This document shows positions 56,817-64,000 of a DNA stretch of 64,000 nucleotides, one piece after another. The stretch is from Leptospira langatensis (lineage in GTDB: Bacteria > Spirochaetota > Leptospiria > Leptospirales > Leptospiraceae). The DNA is taken from the NCBI RefSeq assembly GCF_004770615.1, contig NZ_RQER01000006.1, positions 62,001 through 126,000 of the forward strand, given 5' to 3'. Within the stretch, counting starts at the first letter, position 1; each line of letters opens with the position of its first letter. A model generated the notes under the pieces. It saw nothing but the letters and a program-made list of their open reading frames with translations. It was not told where the DNA came from and did not search any database. A program made the translations under genes and the position numbers.

Positions 56817-57683
56817 ATGGCCGATTCCCAAGACAACGTTCTCAATCTACTCAAGAAGTCCGAAGAATTCTTAAAGAAGAAGAATATACCCTCAGCTCGC
56901 CTGGATGCAGAGATCCTTCTCGCAGATTTGCTTAAGATCCAGAGGGTCAAACTCTATATAGATTTCGAAAGACCTCTTTCCGTTTCGGAAAAAGACGAGT
57001 ATAGAGAAAGGATCGTGCAAAGATCCAAGTTCCGGCCCACAGCATATATCATCGGAAAGAAAGCCTTCTTCGATTCCGAATTCCAAGTAAACGAATCAGT
57101 ACTGATCCCAAGACCGGAAACGGAAGAATTAGTAGCCTGGATCTTAGAAGAATATTCCCAGAAAGACTCCTCTTTGAACGCATTGGATCTTTGCTCCGGA
57201 AGCGGCTGCATAGGGATCAGCCTCGCCAAGGCTCGCCGCAACTGGCAGGTTTCCTTTTCGGATCTTTCTACAGAAGCGATAGAGATGAACCGAAAGAATA
57301 TTCAGGAAATCTTAAATTCAGAGGATCGTTTTCAATTATACCAGGGAGATCTCTTCTCTTCCCTTCCGGGGGAAAATCAATTCGATCTCATCGTTTCCAA
57401 TCCCCCGTACATTCCTGAATCGGAAAAACCTTCTATCATGCCTGATGTGGCCGAATACGAACCTCATCTAGCTCTCTTTGTTCAGGATTTCGAGAATTTT
57501 CATAAGAGAATTCTAATAGAAGCTCTGCCTTTCTTGAAACCAAATGGGGTCCTCTATTTGGAAACCCATCCTAAATATGCGGGTTGGCTCAAGGAAACTG
57601 CTCTCTCTCTTGGTTATTCCGAAGCGATCTCCAAGAGAGATCTCTCCGGAAGGGACAGTTTCGTTAGATTGAAGCGGGCATAA
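56817..57683 (+). CDS. prmC: Peptide chain release factor N5-glutamine methyltransferase
   Basis: 288 residues from the ATG at 56817. PrmC methylates the GGQ glutamine of release factors. The SAM-binding motif '[18 protein letters not shown]' and catalytic NPPY in '[17 protein letters not shown]' are present, as is the N-terminal helical domain (about 1-85, [14 protein letters not shown]). The only possible ribosome-binding site, AAGG, starts at the base after the tRNA CCA, so translation needs the 3' side of the tRNA processing site intact. Confidence 0.95.
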   Translation: MADSQDNVLNLLKKSEEFLKKKNIPSARLDAEILLADLLKIQRVKLYIDFERPLSVSEKDEYRERIVQRSKFRPTAYIIGKKAFFDSEFQVNESVLIPRPETEELVAWILEEYSQKDSSLNALDLCSGSGCIGISLAKARRNWQVSFSDLSTEAIEMNRKNIQEILNSEDRFQLYQGDLFSSLPGENQFDLIVSNPPYIPESEKPSIMPDVAEYEPHLALFVQDFENFHKRILIEALPFLKPNGVLYLETHPKYAGWLKETALSLGYSEAISKRDLSGRDSFVRLKRA

Positions 57684-57700
57684 TCCTCAAAAGGATTTTC
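57682..57700 (+). terminator. Weak hairpin after prmC
   Basis: AATCCT-CAAA-AGGATT followed by TTTCCCC, overlapping the stop codon. Confidence 0.45.
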
Positions 57701-57758
57701 CCCTTTCAAGATCCCAATCCAGCAATATCGAACAAAATCTTCCTTTAGCCTCTAAACG

Positions 57759-57785
57759 AAAAAAGGGGCCGGCAATGCCGACCCC
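57759..57785 (-). terminator. Terminator of the amtB-PII operon
   Basis: On the minus strand GGGGTCGGC-ATT-GCCGGCCCC (one mismatch) followed by TTTTTT; about 30 bases after the PII stop. Confidence 0.85.
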
Positions 57786-57815
57786 GAGCTAAGTTTCGAC
57801 TCGTATGGGGAAGAA

Positions 57816-58160
57816 TTAAATCGCTGAGCTTCCTCTTTCTCCGGTACGGATACGGATCACGTCTTCGAGAGGAAGGATAAGGATCTTTCCGTCTCCGATC
57901 TTTCCATCGCCGGTCTTGGCAGCTTTCAGAATAGCGTCAACGGTGGGCTTAACGAACTCGTCGTTTACCGCGATCTCTAATCTTACCTTTCTTAAAAGGT
58001 TCACTTGGTATTCATGTCCGCGGAATACTTCCGTTTTCCCTTTCTGCTGCCCGTAGCCTTGCACGTCGCTTACGGTAAGTCTGTAGATTTCATTCTTAGT
58101 AAGCTCGGCTTTTACCTCTTCCAGTTTATGTGGCTGGATAATTGCTACGATTAATTTCAT
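57816..58160 (-). CDS. glnK: Nitrogen regulatory protein PII
   Basis: 114 residues. Binds ATP/ADP and 2-oxoglutarate and gates AmtB. 'MKLIVAIIQPHKLEEVKAEL', the T-loop with Tyr51 (KTEVFRGHEYQVN), and 'TGDGKIGDGKILILPLEDVI' (B-loop) and 'RIRTGERG' (C-loop) are present. Tyr51, the usual uridylylation site, is kept. It follows amtB by 38 bases, so glnK rather than glnB is the likely name. Confidence 0.95.
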   Translation of the reverse strand: MKLIVAIIQPHKLEEVKAELTKNEIYRLTVSDVQGYGQQKGKTEVFRGHEYQVNLLRKVRLEIAVNDEFVKPTVDAILKAAKTGDGKIGDGKILILPLEDVIRIRTGERGSSAI

Positions 58161-58198
58161 ATGCTCTCCTTTACTTAATGTATAAATTCAACAAAAGG

Positions 58199-59491
58199 TT
58201 ACAGAATATAACCTTTCTCTCCGTGGATCTCGGAATCGAGACCTGCGATCTCTTTCTCTTCGGAAATCCTGAACCCGATTGTCTTCTCGATAATGAAAAC
58301 AAGGGCCAAGGATACGATGAAGGAATATGCACCTGTAGCAACTACACTGATTAGCTGGACTACGATCTGGTCTCCGCGAGTAGCAACCCCGGCTCCCAAA
58401 GTCACAGTGAATACACCCGTAAGGATGGCGCCTATCGCACCGCCCACACCGTGAATACCGAATGCATCCAGAGAGTCGTCATATCCGAGTTTACCTTTCA
58501 AAAGAATTGCAAGGTAGCAGATCGGAGAAACGATCAGACCCATCAGGATCGCGCCTTTTGCGTCCACGAATCCGGCTGCCGGAGTGATCACGACCAATCC
58601 TGCAACGATACCGGAAGCAGCACCCAATGCGGTAGCTTTCTTAGTATGGAAGTATTCGATCAAAAGCCAAGCCACTCCTGCCGCTGCTGGAGCGATCAAA
58701 GTCACTGCGAAAGCTCTTGCTGCGAGTCCGTTAGTCGCCAGACCGGATCCAGCGTTGAACCCGAACCATCCGAACCAAAGGAACCCGGCACCGATCAAGG
58801 TGTAGGTCAGGTTGTTTGGAGCGATCAGAGCCGGTCCATCACCTTTACGTTTTCCTAATACGATCGCTGCTGCGAGTCCTGCAATACCGGAGATCAAGTG
58901 TACAACTGTTCCTCCCGCAAAGTCAAGAGCGCTTTTTTGGAATAACCAACCGTCGGAGTCCCAAACCCAGTGTGCGACTGGATCGTAAACCAGAGTAGAC
59001 CATGCAAGGATGAATACGACGTAACCGGAGAGTTTCACTCTCTCAGCGATCGCACCCGAGATCAGGGCTGGGGTAATTAGAGCGAACATTCCTTGGAATA
59101 GGAAGTGAATGAATTTAGGGATAGTTCCTTCCAAGGTATCGATATCGATTCCGTTCAGGAAAAGAAGTCCGAAGTCGCCATAGAAAGGGTTACTTCCGTC
59201 GAATGCAAAGCTGTATCCGAAAATGGTCCACTGAAGAGTGAGAACCAAGATTGCGATGAAGCTATGCATCATGGTAGAGAGAACGTTCTTAGATCTTACA
59301 ATCCCGCCGTAGAACAGCGCAAGACCGGGGATCATGAAGAACACGAGTGTGGAAGCGACGATCATCCAAGCCGTGTCCCCTTTGTCCAAAGTCGGAGCAG
59401 GAGCAGGCGGAGGTGTGGTTGCGTCCTGACCCCAAAGAAGTGCAGGGACCACTAAGATCAGAAGCGCGATTAGTTTATGGGCCAATTTCAT
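58199..59491 (-). CDS. amtB: Ammonium transporter
   Basis: 430 residues from the ATG at 59491 (an in-frame ATG at 59506 is possible). A signal peptide (LIALLILVVPALLWGQ) and Pro-rich linker precede eleven membrane helices: 'TAWMIVASTLVFFMIPGLAL', 'GGIVRSKNVLSTMMHSF', 'DFAGGTVVHLISGIAGL' (pore His), 'DSLDAFGIHGVGGAIGAI' (second pore His). The gene order amtB-glnK is the reverse of the common order. A candidate sigma-54 promoter lies upstream. Confidence 0.95.
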   Translation of the reverse strand: MKLAHKLIALLILVVPALLWGQDATTPPPAPAPTLDKGDTAWMIVASTLVFFMIPGLALFYGGIVRSKNVLSTMMHSFIAILVLTLQWTIFGYSFAFDGSNPFYGDFGLLFLNGIDIDTLEGTIPKFIHFLFQGMFALITPALISGAIAERVKLSGYVVFILAWSTLVYDPVAHWVWDSDGWLFQKSALDFAGGTVVHLISGIAGLAAAIVLGKRKGDGPALIAPNNLTYTLIGAGFLWFGWFGFNAGSGLATNGLAARAFAVTLIAPAAAGVAWLLIEYFHTKKATALGAASGIVAGLVVITPAAGFVDAKGAILMGLIVSPICYLAILLKGKLGYDDSLDAFGIHGVGGAIGAILTGVFTVTLGAGVATRGDQIVVQLISVVATGAYSFIVSLALVFIIEKTIGFRISEEKEIAGLDSEIHGEKGYIL

Positions 59492-59531
59492 TTTCTCAAA
59501 TCTCATCTCGAAATATGTTTTAACCCTTTAC

Positions 59532-59547
59532 TGCAAGAAGAGTACCT
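59532..59547 (-). promoter_or_regulatory. Candidate sigma-54 promoter for amtB
   Basis: Minus strand AGGTACTCTTCTTGCA: GG and GC ten bases apart, with a full TTGCA -12 element and GG-x-AC at -24. The predicted start is about 59521, giving a 15- or 30-base leader. Sigma-54 control of amtB is common and has been described in Leptospira. Confidence 0.65.
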
Positions 59548-59755
59548 GAGCCCAAAAAAGGTTTAAAAAATATTTAAAAAATCGAATGGCCTATGCCAAA
59601 GGCGGCAAACCGACTTTCCCCCAAGGGTACTTGGCCCTTTTTAGATAGGAAATTAAGACTGCACTCGATTCGGGGAGATCCCTGCCGAGTTCGACCCGGC
59701 AGTTTGCGTACTTTATAGGCAGATTTTTTCAACTTGCTGGAAAATTAGAGTACTA

Positions 59756-59791
59756 ACCTGAATTCTGCAGCGGTGCGTGCAAAATTCAGGT
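59756..59791 (-). terminator. Terminator-like stem after the carboxylase gene
   Basis: ACCTGAATT (59756-59764) and AATTCAGGT (59783-59791), a perfect 9-bp stem 22 bases after the carboxylase stop. There is no T run, so its function is uncertain. Confidence 0.4.
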
Positions 59792-59812
59792 CTAAAATCC
59801 CTGCCAAAAAGA

Positions 59813-61420
59813 TCACATGCGGAAGATCGCGTAGGAAGGATCCGGTTTTTTTCCGGAAAGATCCGAATACAGAGCGAGCCCTAGGGCCTCTCTGGTCCGG
59901 GCCGGATCTAGGATCCCATCGTCCCAAAGCCTTGCTGTGGAATAGATGCAGGAGGAACGTCTCTCATAATCCTCTAAAATGGGCCTTCTAAATTCGGCCT
60001 GCTCGGCTTCTGAGAGCGCTTTACCTTCCTTCTCCAGTTGCTCCATTTTAACTGTAAGAAGAACATTCGAAGCCTGCTCCCCGCCCATTACGGAAATCCT
60101 TGCATTTGGCCACATCCAAAGGAAGCGAGGTCCAAAGGCTCTACCGCACATTCCGTAATTCCCCGCTCCGTACGAACCACCGATCACCACTGTATATTTA
60201 GGAACCACTGAAGTAGAAACTGCGTTCACCATCTTGGCCCCGTCCTTAGCGATCCCGGAGTTCTCGTACTTCTTTCCTACCATGAAACCTGTGATATTTT
60301 GTAGGAAGATAAGCGGGATCTCTCTTTGGTTGCAAAGCTGGATGAAATGAGCCGCTTTCAAAGAACTTTCCGAGAACAGAACTCCGTTATTCGCAATAAT
60401 CCCTACCATCTTTCCGTAAATATTTGCGAAACCGGTCACGATGGTGGTCCCATAATATTTTTTGAATTCTTGGAAGCGAGATCCGTCCACTACTCTGGCG
60501 ATTACTTCTCTCACGTCATAGGGTTTGCGAATGTCTTTTTGGATAATGCCATAGATCTCGTCCGCAGGATAGAGAGGTTCTTCGTAGGAGATGGATTCCT
60601 GGATTGCCCTAGCCGAACTTCCTAGGCTTCCTACAATATGCCTTGCAATCTCCAACGCATGCTGATCATTCTCCGCATAATGATCCGTAACACCGGAGAT
60701 CCTACAATGCACATCCGCACCGCCTAATTCTTCCGGAGTGACTATCTCTCCTGTAGCAGCCTTCACGAGAGGAGGTCCGCCTAAGAAGATGGTACCATTT
60801 CCTTTAACGATGACAGACTCGTCCGACATCGCAGGAATATACGCTCCCCCCGCAGTACAACTTCCCATCACGATCGAGATCTGAGGAATTCCTTCTCTAG
60901 AGAGATTGGCTTGGTTATAAAAGATCCTTCCGAAATGCTCCTTGTCGGGAAACACCTCGTCTTGCATCGGAAGAAAGGCTCCTCCCGAATCCACTAGATA
61001 AATACAAGGAAGTCGGTTCTCTCTTGCGATCTCTTGTGCACGTATATGCTTCTTCACTGTGAGAGGATAATAGGTCCCACCCTTTACTGTAGCATCGTTT
61101 GCGATAATCACGCAAGGTTTACCGCCCACCTTTCCGATACCGGTTACGATCCCTGCAGAAGGAACCTCGTCCGCATAGACCTTCTCTCCTGCAAGAGAAG
61201 AGAATTCCAGGAATGTGGTGTTCGAATCGATCAGAGTATGGATCCTTTCTCTTGCAGTGAGTTTTCCTCTACTCTTGTGCCTTTGGATCGCCTTCTCTCC
61301 TCCGCCTTGGTACGCTTTTTGGAGAAGTTTTCGAGTATCTTCTACCTTAGCGGATAGATCGGAATAGTTCTCCTTATACTCTGGAGAAGAGGTGCTGATG
61401 CGGGATTCCAGTACTTCCAT
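59813..61420 (-). CDS. Acyl-CoA carboxylase carboxyltransferase, methylcrotonyl-CoA carboxylase beta type
   Basis: 535 residues, the usual length for MccB. Transfers CO2 from biotin to an acyl-CoA. '[20 protein letters not shown]' near the start, '[20 protein letters not shown]', '[20 protein letters not shown]', '[20 protein letters not shown]' and '[20 protein letters not shown]' match methylcrotonyl-CoA carboxylase beta (leucine degradation) better than propionyl-CoA carboxylase. The biotin-carboxylase subunit is not in the window. Confidence 0.9.
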   Translation of the reverse strand: MEVLESRISTSSPEYKENYSDLSAKVEDTRKLLQKAYQGGGEKAIQRHKSRGKLTARERIHTLIDSNTTFLEFSSLAGEKVYADEVPSAGIVTGIGKVGGKPCVIIANDATVKGGTYYPLTVKKHIRAQEIARENRLPCIYLVDSGGAFLPMQDEVFPDKEHFGRIFYNQANLSREGIPQISIVMGSCTAGGAYIPAMSDESVIVKGNGTIFLGGPPLVKAATGEIVTPEELGGADVHCRISGVTDHYAENDQHALEIARHIVGSLGSSARAIQESISYEEPLYPADEIYGIIQKDIRKPYDVREVIARVVDGSRFQEFKKYYGTTIVTGFANIYGKMVGIIANNGVLFSESSLKAAHFIQLCNQREIPLIFLQNITGFMVGKKYENSGIAKDGAKMVNAVSTSVVPKYTVVIGGSYGAGNYGMCGRAFGPRFLWMWPNARISVMGGEQASNVLLTVKMEQLEKEGKALSEAEQAEFRRPILEDYERRSSCIYSTARLWDDGILDPARTREALGLALYSDLSGKKPDPSYAIFRM

Positions 61421-61438
61421 GGAGCCTCTTAGAAGGTT

Positions 61439-62482
61439 TTATTTGTGAACTTTAGTTTCGTACAGAATGCGGATAAGTTCCGACTCGGAATGAGAGAGTT
61501 CTCTGTTCCTTCTCGCCATGATCTTGCGAGAGTCTCTTAAGAAAGAGTCCAGGATATAAGGTTGGCCATCCGCCCAAACGAAAGGATGAAGATAACCGCT
61601 TACCCTAGGAGATACTACATTGCATCCGAAGTCAATGACGGTACCTGTATTCAGCATGACTCCGATCCCGATCTTAGAGAAATCCCCTATGACCGAACCG
61701 AATTTAATGGAGCCTGTGTTTACTTCGGTCCCTTCTTCTCTGATCTTGACTACACCGTAATTGTTCTTGAGATCGGAGGTGGTAGAGAGGGCTCCCAAAT
61801 TGACCCAGCTCCCTACCACGGAATGTCCAAGAAATCCTTCGTGATGTTTATTCGTAAAATCTAATATAATACTGTCTCCGACTTCTCCCCCGATCCGACA
61901 AACATTGCCTATCGTGGTCCCGCCGGTGATCCTTGCATTGTCTATATGGGTCCCCTGCCCTATGTACAAGGGGCCTTCTAAAAAGGAGAAGGAGGTGACC
62001 TTAACGTCCTTGTCTATGATGACAGGCCCCGAGGTTACATCGATCACTACTCCGGGATAGATCTTTGCGGAAGGATGGATATGAGCGTGTTTGGATTTTC
62101 CGACGATATGGAAATCGCCGGATTTCACCTTAAGCTTACGGACCCATTTTCTGAGGTCCTTATTGGATTCGAGATCGATGTCTATATTCTTGCCGACTGC
62201 CTGGATGGATTTCCATGGAAGGAATTCCTCCGGCTTAATGATCAGATCTACTTCTCTCTCATCATATTCTGCGATCTTAGGATTTCTTTCAAAGAAGGTC
62301 TTTTGGAAGGCTGGATTGGAATGGGAATACAGTATCTTGGCGTCCTGATACTGATCCTTTAGCCTTTGGAGCGGGGTCAAAACCCCGTCGCGGATCTCGG
62401 AGAATGATCGGATCCGGGTCAATGCCCCCAAACCGGCTGGGGTTTCCCTCTCGTCGATCCATATTCTCTGAACTCTGCCCAC
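61439..62482 (-). CDS. GlmU-like protein with left-handed beta-helix (putative sugar nucleotidyltransferase)
   Basis: 347 residues from a GTG start (GGAG 10 bases upstream), 7 bases after the glmS stop. The N-terminal 110 residues fit the putative sugar nucleotidyltransferase NTP_transf_4 group (RIWIDERETPAGLGALTRIR, ILYSHSNPAFQKTF); the pyrophosphorylase G-x-G-T-R-M loop is absent. Residues 125-320 are hexapeptide repeats of a left-handed beta-helix (AHIHPSAKIYPGVVI, 'IDNARITGGTTIGNVCRIGG'). Adjacent glmS suggests a role in UDP-GlcNAc or related sugars. Confidence 0.8.
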   Translation of the reverse strand: MGRVQRIWIDERETPAGLGALTRIRSFSEIRDGVLTPLQRLKDQYQDAKILYSHSNPAFQKTFFERNPKIAEYDEREVDLIIKPEEFLPWKSIQAVGKNIDIDLESNKDLRKWVRKLKVKSGDFHIVGKSKHAHIHPSAKIYPGVVIDVTSGPVIIDKDVKVTSFSFLEGPLYIGQGTHIDNARITGGTTIGNVCRIGGEVGDSIILDFTNKHHEGFLGHSVVGSWVNLGALSTTSDLKNNYGVVKIREEGTEVNTGSIKFGSVIGDFSKIGIGVMLNTGTVIDFGCNVVSPRVSGYLHPFVWADGQPYILDSFLRDSRKIMARRNRELSHSESELIRILYETKVHK

Positions 62483-62488
62483 GAAGTA

Positions 62489-64000
62489 TTACTCCACTGT
62501 GACGGACTTTGCGAGGTTCCGCGGTTGGTCCGGAGGACAACCCCTCGCCACGGCAGAATAATAGGCCAGAAGTTGGAGAGGAAGAACATTCAAAATCGGG
62601 CTTAAAATTTCCGGACAATCCGGTACTTCGAAGCAATAATCCGACAGTTCCCTAGCCTCTTTGTCACCTTCTGTAACAATCGAGATGATAATTCCATTCC
62701 GGGCCTTGATTTCCTGGATATTGGAAAGCATTTTGCTGTAAATTTCCGACTTGGTGGCAATACAAACCACAGGAACTTCGTTGGTAATGAGAGCGATCGG
62801 ACCGTGTTTAAACTCTCCGCCCGCATATCCGGAAGCGTGGATGTAAGAAACCTCTTTTAATTTCAGAGCGCCTTCTAGAGCGACAGGGTGATTGTACGTC
62901 CGACCGAGGAATACAAAGTCCTTGGTCTTCGTAAAATCGGCGGCCCAATTTTCCAAAATAGAAGCCTGAGCCAAGATCCTTTCCATCTTTCCAGGAAGAA
63001 GACGGATCTCTTCGATCAGGGTCTTGAGTTCTTCGTCGGAAACGATCCATTTTAGTCTAGCAACATACAGGGAGAAAAGAAGAAGGTTGATCACCTGAGC
63101 GGTAAACGCCTTGGTACTCGCCACGCCTATTTCCGGTCCCGCATCCGTACGAATGAAGGAATCCGATTCTCTTGCAATGGTAGAATTCACATTATTCACC
63201 AAGGACAATACCTTGATGAACTTTGCCTTAGCTTCTAAGAGAGACGCCAAAGTATCCGCAGTTTCTCCTGACTGAGAGATCCCTACGATCAGAGTATCTC
63301 CCTCGACCACTGGGTTTCTATAACGGAATTCCGAAGAAGTCTCCGTATCCGTTTGTATCTTGGCGAAATTTTCCAGGTAATGTTTGCCTAACATTCCTGC
63401 ATAATAACTGGTCCCAGCCGCTTGGATGATGATCCGGTTTACTTTAGACATCATCTCTCTGGAGATCGTACTCTCCGGGAATTCTATCTCTCCGCTTTCA
63501 CCGATCCTGGATTGGATGATCCGACGGAAGATCCCAGGTTGTTCATGGATCTCCTTGATCATGAAATGAGGATAGCCGCCCTTGTCCACATCCTCGAATT
63601 TGATATCCTGCTTCTTGAACTCCGGCTCTTTCTCTGTTCCGTCAAAACCGAAGATGCTACATTCGGTTTTCGTAAAGTAACCCCATTCTTTGGAGTTAAT
63701 ATAATAGACTTCTCTACAGTTCCTGGTTAAAGGAGAGATATCGGAAGCAAGATAATATTCTTCCTTTCCTCTTCCCAGAAGAAGGGGCGCACCGTCCTGA
63801 GCGAAATACACTCTGTCCGGCTCGTTATCAAAGACAACCGCAACCGCCCACTTTCCTTCGACTCTATCAAATAATTCTAAAAAAGCTTCCTTATTGGACT
63901 TTCCGCGTCTTCTACTTTCTGCAAGAAGGTTCGGAAGCACTTCGGTATCGGTCATGCTATGGAACACGAAACCCTTATGCTTCAGTTCCTGACGAAGTTC
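62489..64000 (-). CDS. glmS: Glutamine-fructose-6-phosphate aminotransferase, partial
   Basis: 504 C-terminal residues; the frame stays open past the window edge, so the start and the Cys nucleophile are missing. GlmS makes glucosamine-6-phosphate. Seen are the end of the glutaminase domain (DGAPLLLGRG, 'YYLASDISPL') and two SIS domains: 'AAGTSYYAGMLGKHYLENF', 'VGISQSGETADTLASL', 'SGYAGGEFKHGPIALI', and the C-terminal 'GCPPDQPRNLAKSVTVE'. It leads the GlmU-like gene. Confidence 0.96.
   Translation of the reverse strand, partial: ELRQELKHKGFVFHSMTDTEVLPNLLAESRRRGKSNKEAFLELFDRVEGKWAVAVVFDNEPDRVYFAQDGAPLLLGRGKEEYYLASDISPLTRNCREVYYINSKEWGYFTKTECSIFGFDGTEKEPEFKKQDIKFEDVDKGGYPHFMIKEIHEQPGIFRRIIQSRIGESGEIEFPESTISREMMSKVNRIIIQAAGTSYYAGMLGKHYLENFAKIQTDTETSSEFRYRNPVVEGDTLIVGISQSGETADTLASLLEAKAKFIKVLSLVNNVNSTIARESDSFIRTDAGPEIGVASTKAFTAQVINLLLFSLYVARLKWIVSDEELKTLIEEIRLLPGKMERILAQASILENWAADFTKTKDFVFLGRTYNHPVALEGALKLKEVSYIHASGYAGGEFKHGPIALITNEVPVVCIATKSEIYSKMLSNIQEIKARNGIIISIVTEGDKEARELSDYCFEVPDCPEILSPILNVLPLQLLAYYSAVARGCPPDQPRNLAKSVTVE

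Larger units (their letters stand above)
59507..59812 (-). promoter_or_regulatory. amtB upstream region
   Basis: About 300 bases without a gene. It holds the sigma-54-like element (59532-59547), an inverted repeat CCAAG-GGTA-CTTGG near 59630-59644 at a distance suited to an enhancer, a stem CTGCCG/CGGCAG near 59682-59702, and a terminator-like stem at 59756-59791. Confidence 0.5.

Noticed and set aside
59676..59706. tRNA-like arm with GTTCGAC near amtB
   Set aside because: Only a T-arm-like stem (CTGCCG/CGGCAG) can be drawn; no anticodon arm or matching acceptor stem on either strand.

Overview
This is a chromosomal segment of a spirochaete of the genus Leptospira. The best markers are a LipL41 lipoprotein gene followed by its small partner gene lep, and a Lig-type lipoprotein with twelve bacterial immunoglobulin-like domains and a long non-repetitive C-terminal region. 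Supporting traits are many lipoproteins with relaxed spirochaetal lipoboxes, an EF-G of the mitochondrial/spirochaete type, and single isolated tRNA genes. LipL41, lep and Lig point to the pathogen/intermediate side of the genus. By eye the base composition is richer in G+C than L. interrogans, which would fit an intermediate (P2) or low-virulence P1 species. The species call is inference.

Layout. 0-3 kb (minus): partial hemerythrin-like gene, an isoprenylcysteine-methyltransferase-like protein, DUF2007, a B12-binding radical SAM enzyme. 3-4.5 kb (minus): lipL41-lep. 4.7-11 kb (mostly plus): nadA, ispF, a small membrane protein, DoxX, a TPR lipoprotein, dprA and an HTTM (vitamin K carboxylase-like) membrane protein, with a RimI-like acetyltransferase on minus. 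11.6-18.1 kb (plus): a coupled operon of the Lig protein and two small Bor-like lipoproteins. 18-30 kb: DUF2179 protein, SET-domain protein, GreA/Rnk-like factor, SulP-carbonic anhydrase fusion, MsrA, a membrane-anchored AraC regulator divergent from a porin-lipoprotein pair, and a PAS-LuxR regulator. 30-42 kb: GST, radical SAM protein, two alpha/beta hydrolases, DedA, an SPFH lipoprotein, a UvrD-like helicase lacking its 2B domain, YciI, and two tandem PF10118 proteins. 42.7-50.6 kb: tRNA-Val, HEAT protein, PhaR, FrnE- and TlpA-type thiol proteins, a UbiA-type prenyltransferase, a possibly leaderless DUF4177 mini-gene, TrkH. 50.8-57.7 kb (plus): fusA, LysM-LytM protein, amidohydrolase, two cyclic-nucleotide-binding proteins, tRNA-Arg, prmC. 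57.8-64 kb (minus): PII and AmtB behind a candidate sigma-54 promoter, an acyl-CoA carboxylase beta subunit, a GlmU-like hexapeptide protein and partial glmS.

No rRNA, insertion sequence, prophage or CRISPR array was seen. The most interesting element is the Lig-Bor lipoprotein operon, which joins two families that are each tied to serum resistance in other bacteria. Several leader structures also stand out: a terminator-like hairpin inside the lep signal-peptide codons, a hairpin that covers the porin ribosome-binding site, and a tRNA embedded between a Crp-like gene and prmC.
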